64,000 bases of DNA from Rhodamnia argentea (lineage: Eukaryota; Streptophyta; Magnoliopsida; Myrtales; Myrtaceae), in the NCBI RefSeq assembly GCF_020921035.1, contig NC_063158.1, forward strand, positions 3,888,001 through 3,952,000, given 5' to 3'. Shown in pieces: positions 57,001-64,000 of the stretch (positions are counted from its first letter, which is position 1; every line of letters begins with the position of its first letter). The translations under genes and the position numbers were made by a program. A model generated the notes under the pieces. That model ran no database searches. It saw only the letters and a program-made list of their open reading frames with translations, and had not been told where the DNA came from.

Positions 57001-60000
57001 TCCAGCCTCGGTTTCATATTCATCGTTTTGCCTAGTCCACTTCTATCCGAATGAAGTCGAGCTAAGGTGACAGAAAGCATAGTACGACACCTAATCAGGC
57101 AATTGTTGATAGCTCGAAAAGAGAACTAAGACTCGGTAACAAAATCGAGAATTCGTGATACTGACAAGATTTCGTGATACTATATGGTTATTGGGTTTTT
57201 AAACGTCAAATAATTGCAATCTCCCAGATCACCTAAGATAAAATGTAGGCAAATGGTTGTTCCAATATAGTATATTAGAGCTCAGTTAAGGATACAATCT
57301 TGGTCCTCTCTCTTCTAATTATTTAGATCTAGTCTGCATTGTTGTTTATGTTCCTAGTTCCTACTTCTTGAATGTATGTCTACAATGGTCGAATCGTCTT
57401 AATTTGCTAATCTTATTTGAGCATCTCGTCATGCATGTGAGAGAGCGATACATTTACCTCCTGAGAAAATTTAGTTGTACTTAGACCGGTCTACAAAATT
57501 GGTATATCAAATAACGTGAGGGGATAATTAGGTAAGTGGGGGCATCTCCAACACCCATCGACATAGTTTGCCTCATCATTTAGAATACTGTCCTTATAAT
57601 CCGAACTTCGTAAATATAAAGCTAAAGAATATAAGATTTTGCTCTGGTACAATGTAAGATTTTGTGGGACCACTGCTAATAGTTCTAAAAGCTTAAACTA
57701 ATAGAAGAATGCGTGATTTAATATTTATATATTCCAACAAAGAATAAACTCGCATTTTCTTCTCTCCTAAAGTAGATGATTTTACTCCAATCCATATTTA
57801 TCCTAGCTGGTGGTCCGGCTAGTATGAAGAGAGAGAATGTCCAAGCTCCATGGCCATATGCAAAAAATAAATGAAGAACTGGTAAGCTATCGCAATAGCA
57901 GATGTGCACCCATCGATGTCCGAAAATGAGAATGAAAATACATGGCCTCAGGCGTATGGCCTACTTTTGTACTGATGTTGCCCAAACTTTACTCCATACT
58001 TTTTGTAGGTAGACATGATTTTTCTGAATCAAACCTTTGTTCGGACTGGAATTCCCAAACTACCATCTTCACAAGGTGCAACACCGAAAGCCTAACCCAT
58101 TTGCCATCCCAAAAGGAATATACACATTGGACACATGAATGACCAAACTTTCAAGGTATGACTTCATTTTCCTCTGAAAATATTGCACTTTCAAAAATGT
58201 AGGCCCTACGATAATTAGACAGCATCATCCTAGCCATGCTTTAGAGTTTGAGTCAATCCATGTTTATGCCATAAGTTTCATCTCCATACACGTCCAATGG
58301 ATTGGTTTATAATTGAGGGACGAACTGGTGCGTAGATTCGTGCTAATATTGTAAAATCTCCTTCGAGATCTCTATGTGCGATTGTTTGAAGGTCTGTGTC
58401 GCTGGTAATTAAAAATCTCACTTCTGGTTTTGTTTTTTCTCACGATCACTAGTGATAAATGTATGCCAAATTGTCCCACACTTAGATGGCCATACACATT
58501 TCACTCGACTTCTTGAAGTCACAGCTGATACCAGCCTCTCCATGTCCTGAAAAACTGCATGATCCCATCAAAAGAAATGAGGTCAACCCAAGTGAACTTT
58601 GTCATTAATTGAGCTGTTGTTGTATATCACTGAAAGAGTCATCTCTGATCCAACTGAACCTTGGTGACGACAGTGACTTTTCAAATGCAGTGGTAGGTGA
58701 CCAATGGGAACTCACCAAAGAGGACCCAATGCAACTTTTCATTAGATTTAATTATTTTTATTTTTTACTGGCGTGAATAGGATAAGCTTATTTGGGGACA
58801 GTGGGGTATCCAAGAAGAAGAAGAAGAAGAAGACACGAACTGAGAGACTTTTCGAAACGCCATCGGACAGGTTATTTTTTAAGGAAGTTGCTCATTCTCT
58901 GGTAAACGTGGGGAGCCGGGACAATCATGGGTCCATCTCAGCAATGATTAGTTCAGGACCCACCATTTGTTTGGGTTATTATCACCACTAACCCTAGTTT
59001 ACTTCTCCTCTTAATTAGGTTTAAAATTTATTGAGTTAACTAGCAGTATGATAAAAAGTGTTCCACTATGAATCGTCATAAGATAAAGACTTAAATTATC
59101 TCAGCTATGCACACAATAGCCGACTCTACGGCATTGATATGTGTAGATGAATGTGGATCTGACATGATTTGTTTTTTTTCTACACTTCAATTGCGCTGAT
59201 ATCAAACTCCTAATGCCGCTTGCGATGATTACACATTTCATGTGTGATGAATAGAATACAAAAAGCTAACTAAGCGGTAAAGAATCGTTTACCTTTCAAA
59301 AACAGTAATTACAAACAAGAGATAGTCGGTCGATTTAGAATTACTACTTACAAGTAAATTAGTTGCTCGATAAGTGTCAGAAATATACCAGTTGGTAAAA
59401 TCCATGAGATATTTTGTGGGCATTACCTAAAAAAAAATCATATGGATTTGTTCCGCCGGGCTACTCTTATACCATTTCTTATTCTAGGTTAGGGATATGA
59501 AAACTATGAAAGTGCTGCTCCAAAGCATAATGATTCTGGCCTTGAGTTTAGAGACATCTTCTGCATCAACCTATGCTCAAAGAAAAACAATGAATACATT
59601 TTTCTACAAAAGCCTAGCAAGCATGACAATAGTATTTATATGTGTTCTTATGTGAACAAGAAGAACCTTCCTCGGGGAACTTTTCAATAAATAAGTTATG
59701 CCATGGCTCTTTACATGGGAATTTCTTTTCATCTATATATAGTAACAGAAGAAACTCAGAAATGAGAATTTTTTTTTTATTCTATCCCGTCTCTAGTTAT
59801 CTTCTCTCTGGCTTTTATTTTGCATCTTTGCGGAGCGCGGGAATTGAATCCCGCACCTATGATATCAGCGTCCCCATCCTTCAATCCGTTTATCAGTAGG
59901 GCTGCATATGCTTAATGGCAGCAATGAGAATTGATGAGCCAAAGGGATGTGCAAGTTCTTTTCGTTGCCATTAAACTAGTTATAATCATGGCATAAATAA

Positions 60001-60730
60001 TAAATTGGAAGAACAATCGATTATAACCAATCTGTACTATAACCACATATAGTCAATTGCTACTCAAGATCAAGCGGGGCCCAGATGACAATTGGATAAC
60101 GTCTGAGACTTTTGCTTCACTTCTATACTTGTGTCCAATCAGAAGATAAAGTAAGTGTATTCTACTCAAAATTGATAAGAATACAAATACAATTTTTGTT
60201 GCTATTATTAGCTTTTGTAATACCCTTCACTCTTAAGTCCCCAAGCCTAGGCGAGGATTTGGCCCGATGCCCTGGAAAAAGCAAAAGGCTCACTCTCTCT
60301 TTCTCTCTCTCTCTCTTAGCTGAACTTACCGGCACGCACAAGCACAAAATAAAATATTTCATGAAGCAATTTGAAGTAATATGAACGACACAAGTGTCAC
60401 TCCGAGGAGGCAGGGCCTCCTCTTCCTAGATAATTATTGATCAATGTGATTTATGACATACGCAAGTGAAAGTCAACAGATAAATCCGGATTATATCCAT
60501 TGTATCGTATCGTATCTGAAATTTCTCTTTGTATTTTTTGTTCCGTTATGTGTCATGCTGCATTCCGTAAGCAAATCGGATGTCCCATGTTAAGACATTG
60601 TCTGAACTTACACAACCATGCTAAACAACACAGATTTCTATTGTTGAGAAACGATGGGAAGCCAATGTATAAGTTCACCATATTACAAAGTCGTGTTTTG
60701 CTCTTTAATGTTTTTTATTAATGGTCCTCG
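54090..60730. other. Long intergenic stretch, no gene recognised
   Basis: Apart from the foldback at 55125-55440, nothing codes convincingly. Open frames of 60-103 codons (largest 55614-55925 minus) lack motifs, partners or splice signals. There are (AAG)n at 58814-58835 and a CT run at 60294-60316. At 59828-59860, read on the minus strand, there is GCGGGATTCAATTCCCGCGC, a tRNA T-arm-like hairpin, but no cloverleaf could be built around it. Confidence 0.4.
55125..55440. repeat. Foldback repeat, 'ttgttcaatatggtc' family (copy 3)
   Basis: The left half (GATTTGTTCAATATGGTC, TGAAAATGTTCAATATTGTC) and right half (GACCAAATTGAACATGTATC, AACCATATTAAGCAAATT) are inverted relatives, with 'atggactttggtt' near one end and 'gccattgcacattagg' near the other. 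It is the fullest of the three copies here. Confidence 0.6.
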
Positions 60731-60736
60731 GACCTT

Positions 60737-61081
60737 GTGAAAGCTTAGGACATATTCTTTTCGCCCAAGAAAGATTATAATATGTGTAAAGTTTATTTGG
60801 GAAGAGATCAATTATTATAAAATCGCGGACCGACCAACCACAGGTCGCGTGCACTTGCTGGTGAGGGGCGTATATATAGTATTATATTGACTCTAACGTT
60901 CGAGAAAAATAAAAGAAAATAAAAAGTCCCAAAAGGAAATTTCAAGATGCGATTTGTAATTATTTAGTCGGTGCAAGTCACTCGTCTTATTGAGCTTGTT
61001 CTTGGCCATGCGTCACGCTGCTATTGAAAAAAAAGAAAAAGAATTACTCTTAATAGGAAAATTTTCAATGGAGATCTATCG
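60737..61081 (+). repeat. Direct repeat, copy A (~345 bp)
   Basis: It starts GTGAAAGCTTAGGA and continues with AATTATTATAAAATCGCGGA, CCAACCACAGGTCGCGTGCA and AGTATTATATTGACT, ending near GGAGATCTATC. It matches copy B at 61714-62055 along its length, about 630 bp farther on in the same orientation. Confidence 0.6.
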
Positions 61082-61281
61082 GTTAAAAATAGCCGTTTAA
61101 TAAAGCTGCGATAGTGAACTTTTTATACGGAATAACAATTAACTTTGTCCATCATTAATAACGGAAATTCGTGTTTTCGAACCACGTATTGAGATCTACG
61201 GAATTCCCAGCCGAGGAGCGAGCACGAGCTAGTATTAGCGATTGATTTGTCCACCCTATCTCTTCCTCAAATCATCGAGAA

Positions 61282-61440
61282 AATTTCTTTCCCAGCATTT
61301 CAACCACGTATAAAGTTCGACAAAAAAAAAAAACCCATGTATAAAAATAAATTTGTCTCCGACCAAAAAAAAAGAAAAGGAAAAAAAAATTTCTTTCACA
61401 GCATTTCGACCACGTATAAAGATAAATTTGTTTCCGACAA
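61282..61440 (+). repeat. 106-bp tandem duplication between the direct repeats
   Basis: AAATTTCTTTCCCAGCATTT then CAACCACGTATAAAG (61282-61316) recurs as AAATTTCTTTCACAGCATTT then CGACCACGTATAAAG (61388-61422), followed by related 'ATAAATTTGT(C/T)TCCGAC' ends and A-rich tails. Confidence 0.6.
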
Positions 61441-61713
61441 AAAAAAAAAAAAAAGATAAGATGAATTTGTCCAAAGAGAAGAGAACTGAATGTGTGGCTA
61501 GAGGGACCAGAACGGGAAACGGGGTTGGGCCCCATGGGCATAACCGGCCTGCACCCCGAACGCGTACACCCCCCAAAAAAGGCACTATCATTTTCACCCC
61601 AACGGTGGGACCCACCTTCCACAACCGAGGGCTCACGGGGCAAAACTAGCCACCGGACGATCCGATACTTCGGCTCAGGGTCGGGTCGGGTTGGTTCCCG
61701 GGGGGCCCGGCTC

Positions 61714-62055
61714 GTGAAAGCTTAGGAAGTATAGTTTAGTTTTTTTTTTTTTTTTCTTTTCTTTCTTTAAATCTAAAAAGGCGTGTGATATTTATATTTC
61801 GTCTGAGGACAAATTAATTATTATAGAACGGTGGACCAGCCAACCAGACGTCGCGTGCACTTGCTTGTGCGGGGCATGGACAGTATTATATTGACTTCTC
61901 ATCACTTCATACACCCCAAAAAAAAAAAATCGTAAAAAGGACATTTTAAGAGCTATTTGTAATTATCCAGCATCGCGCTCTTTTCCAGTAATTTTTTTTT
62001 GGTTCAAGCGCTTATGATAAATATTCGTTTAAGGAAATTTTTCGGGGAGATCTAA
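61714..62055 (+). repeat. Direct repeat, copy B (~342 bp)
   Basis: It starts GTGAAAGCTTAGGA and continues with AATTATTATAGAACGGTGGA, CCAACCAGACGTCGCGTGCA and AGTATTATATTGACT, ending GGGAGATCTAA. With copy A it brackets 632 bp of mixed sequence. The pair resembles an LTR arrangement but no primer site or target duplication was found. Confidence 0.6.
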
Positions 62056-62069
62056 TCATACTGCCCCTT

Positions 62070-62950
62070 TTTTTTTTTTTTTTTTTTTTTTATAAACTTT
62101 CAATGATAACTCCTTCTCAGTATGAAAATAACTATATGTTGAGCAACATTGATATTAGCGAGTACTTACATTTGACACAATATGAATCACATCACATGAT
62201 CTTAAGTTCAACATTGAGAGTACTATCTATTAGATATACAAAAAGTAGAATGCGATCACTTGTGCCTATGATCCTGGGGTTCATATCAGATGGCCAAAGT
62301 TCAAAGGTGTTGGAAATTATCGGAGCCTCTAAATGGACACACGCCGAAAATCTTATTAACTGGGGCGTTTCTCATCTATGAATGGCAATGTCATACGTGA
62401 ATATTGGATCTACAAATGTATGCTAGAGACATAAAGGAGGGGAGCTTTTGCACTTGAATTGTCATGACTTGCTTGCTAGCTTGCTCCTTTACCTACACAA
62501 AAGCCAAGGAGTATATCTCCCTTAAGCTGCACTAAATAGACTATACTGATTAGCAAGGTAAGTCTAAGAATGGTTTTGCCAAATGGGTGCAAGTAAATGT
62601 GCTCAAGTAAGCATTTTTAACGCTTGGAAATTGTGCAATAATATTGCAATAAGTAGGCATGAATCACGCCCCCCAGTGATGAACTTTTCCCACCCCATGT
62701 CAACACACAACCCAAAGGCCAACAAGAAAAAGCACAAAGAGGTTAAAAAAGGAAGAAGGCAAAGCTCATTAATTGCATATGATAAAATTCATTTATGTCA
62801 GTAAAGTCCCCCGAGTTATTTTAAGTGCACTTTTTGGGTCGTGTCACTCAAGGACCCCTCACTGCAATCATTCTCTCTCCCAAAAGAAAAAAGAAAGAAA
62901 AACATTCTCCTGTGGTCTCCATCAATGGCTGGTGGCTAATATAGTAGAAG
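62070..62950. other. Intergenic DNA upstream of the right-edge gene
   Basis: It begins with a long T run (62068-62091), then AT-rich DNA with 70-90-codon open frames lacking motifs (for example 62103-62381). Probably distal promoter sequence of the gene at the right edge. No coding gene supported. Confidence 0.35.
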
Positions 62951-62998
62951 TTCCACCTTCATCACTCTCTCTCTCCCTCAATGTCTTCCTCCTTTCAT

Positions 62999-63029
62999 CT
63001 GCGAAAGATAGAGAGAGAAGCTTTCGCAG
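62999..63029 (+). repeat. Short perfect inverted repeat in the right-edge promoter
   Basis: CTGCGAAAG (62999-63007) and CTTTCGCAG (63021-63029) form a 9-bp perfect stem around a 13-base GA-rich loop. It lies about 130 bp before a TATA-like box. Function unknown. Confidence 0.5.
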
Positions 63030-63150
63030 CAATCAAGCGATCTCTGAAAGATAAGGAGAGAGAAGCAGAGAACCCTAGTGATGAGAGCGATGGGTTATTG
63101 CCATTAGGGCATCTGGGTTGTGTGCTGTACTTTCTTCTTTCTCCCACCCT

Positions 63151-63157
63151 TATTTAA
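63151..63157 (+). promoter_or_regulatory. TATA-like box of the right-edge gene
   Basis: TATTTAA preceded by a pyrimidine stretch (TCTTTCTCCCACCCT) and followed about 50 bp later by a long (CT)n leader. Best candidate core promoter in the region. The start of transcription would be near 63180-63190. Confidence 0.4.
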
Positions 63158-63179
63158 CCCCACCTCTTCTCATTTTTCC

Positions 63180-63203
63180 CATTCCTCAACCCTTCTTTCC
63201 TTT

Positions 63204-63239
<36 letters not shown>

Positions 63240-63554
63240 TTTGGCTCTTTCCATTTCCTCGGGATCTGATGATCTCTCTGATATTTGCCTCGACAACAAG
63301 AAGACAACTCTCTTTTGTTCGAGGCTTTTCATCAGTTGAATCTCAATTCCCGAGGAAATTCTCTCTCTCCCTCTCTCTCTCTCTCTCTGGTGTATGTTTT
63401 CTTGTCCTTCTTGAACGAGGAAAAGTTACAGAAGAGTGACGATAGCAAAAGCCAGCAAAAAGAAGCTTAAAAAGGGTCGTGGTATTACATCCCTGAGCTG
63501 ATAGCGAAGACACATACGAGGTTTGGTTCGATCCTGTCATCAGATCTGTTCACT
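63180..63554 (+). other. Probable 5' leader exon of a gene extending past the window
   Basis: CT-microsatellite leader (63206-63235, 63361-63389) then mixed sequence ending GTTCACT|GTGAGT, a strong splice donor at 63555. There is no long open frame in it, so it is read as untranslated. Many plant regulatory genes have such long, CT-rich, spliced leaders. The gene itself cannot be identified. Confidence 0.45.
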
Positions 63555-64000
63555 GTGAGTTCAGTTTCTGCAGTTTCTTGTTGAAGTTTTCTTGCTCTTC
63601 TTCATCTTCATCTTCATCTTCATCTTCATCTTCATCTTCTCCTTCTCCTTCTCCTCCTCCAACTTTGGTTTAGATTCCAATACATTCGATTAACTGCAGT
63701 TGGTTTGCATTAGAGTGATCAGTGCTCGAGTAGGAGGATGTACGATGCTTTGGATGCAAGTTTTAGGGTAGACATTAGGATTACCACTTTGTTCGGACAA
63801 GAAGCCATGATTGTGTTAAGCTAAAAGATCCAACTGTTTGGTGCGTTGTTATCATTTGAGTGCTCTTGCGCACAAAACAAGTTTTTAACTTAAAATCTCT
63901 TCCTGGTTTGAGTTCTTTCTGGGATTTGAATAAGATAAATTAGGTCACCTCATATTAATTGTTTATAATAAATTGGTGTTTCATTTCCTCTTTCTCCTAG
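63555..64000 (+). other. Probable first intron, ending at the window edge
   Basis: It starts GTGAGTTCAG and the window ends TTTCATTTCCTCTTTCTCCTAG, a polypyrimidine tract plus AG. A (TTCATC)n run is at 63599-63638. The composition is T-rich and intron-like. If right, the next exon starts at the first base beyond the window. Confidence 0.45.

Overview
This is nuclear DNA from a flowering plant, most likely a woody eudicot. The evidence is multi-exon genes with short GT-AG introns, plastid- and vacuole-directed proteins, AT-rich intergenic DNA, and dense non-autonomous DNA transposons. No prokaryotic-type operon, organellar gene block or CRISPR array is visible.

Six genes can be read with confidence. 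A small plastid-type coiled-coil protein of unknown function lies at 3136-6027 (+). An intronless pectin methylesterase/invertase inhibitor lies at 8401-9039 (+). Chloroplast elongation factor G (SCO1 type) lies at 20983-24988 (+, 4 exons). The Hsp70-Hsp90 organising protein HOP/STI1 lies at 29688-33386 (+, 7 exons). A beta-type vacuolar processing enzyme (legumain) lies at 35586-39086 (+, 9 exons). An intronless SAUR-family gene lies at 42177-42719 (-). The last ~900 bp look like the promoter, 5' leader exon and first intron of another plus-strand gene whose coding part is outside the window. From memory, the order plastid unknown, PMEI, cpEF-G, HOP, beta-VPE resembles Arabidopsis AT1G62780-AT1G62710, so the gene backbone appears to be an old collinear block.

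The space between genes is filled by mobile DNA. The 11.3-20.4 kb interval is a nest of long-TIR elements. One ~3.5-kb element carries tandem repeats in both arms and has three smaller elements inserted in it. A well-formed Pack-MULE (15305-16680, perfect 9-bp target duplication) carries the first exon of a PB1-domain gene. A related long-TIR element (~18985-20370) carries a broken group IIb WRKY gene fragment, with its intron, that stops before the WRKY domain. A 98-bp-arm foldback lies between them.

The 39.9-63 kb interval contains at least five hAT-like elements with TAGGGGTG-type ends and imperfect 8-bp target duplications, a MULE-type MITE with a perfect 9-bp duplication, a 476-bp TRIM retrotransposon with a perfect 5-bp duplication, and a ~345-bp direct duplication. 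No gene was recognised between the SAUR gene and the right-edge gene. A possible 5S rRNA-derived relic lies at 6680-6763 and a copia gag relic at 2515-2820.

The genes do not form a pathway. They are a housekeeping and vacuole/cell-wall assortment kept in order while the intergenic DNA was remade by transposons. Splice sites and protein identities were read by eye; no alignment or transcript evidence was available.
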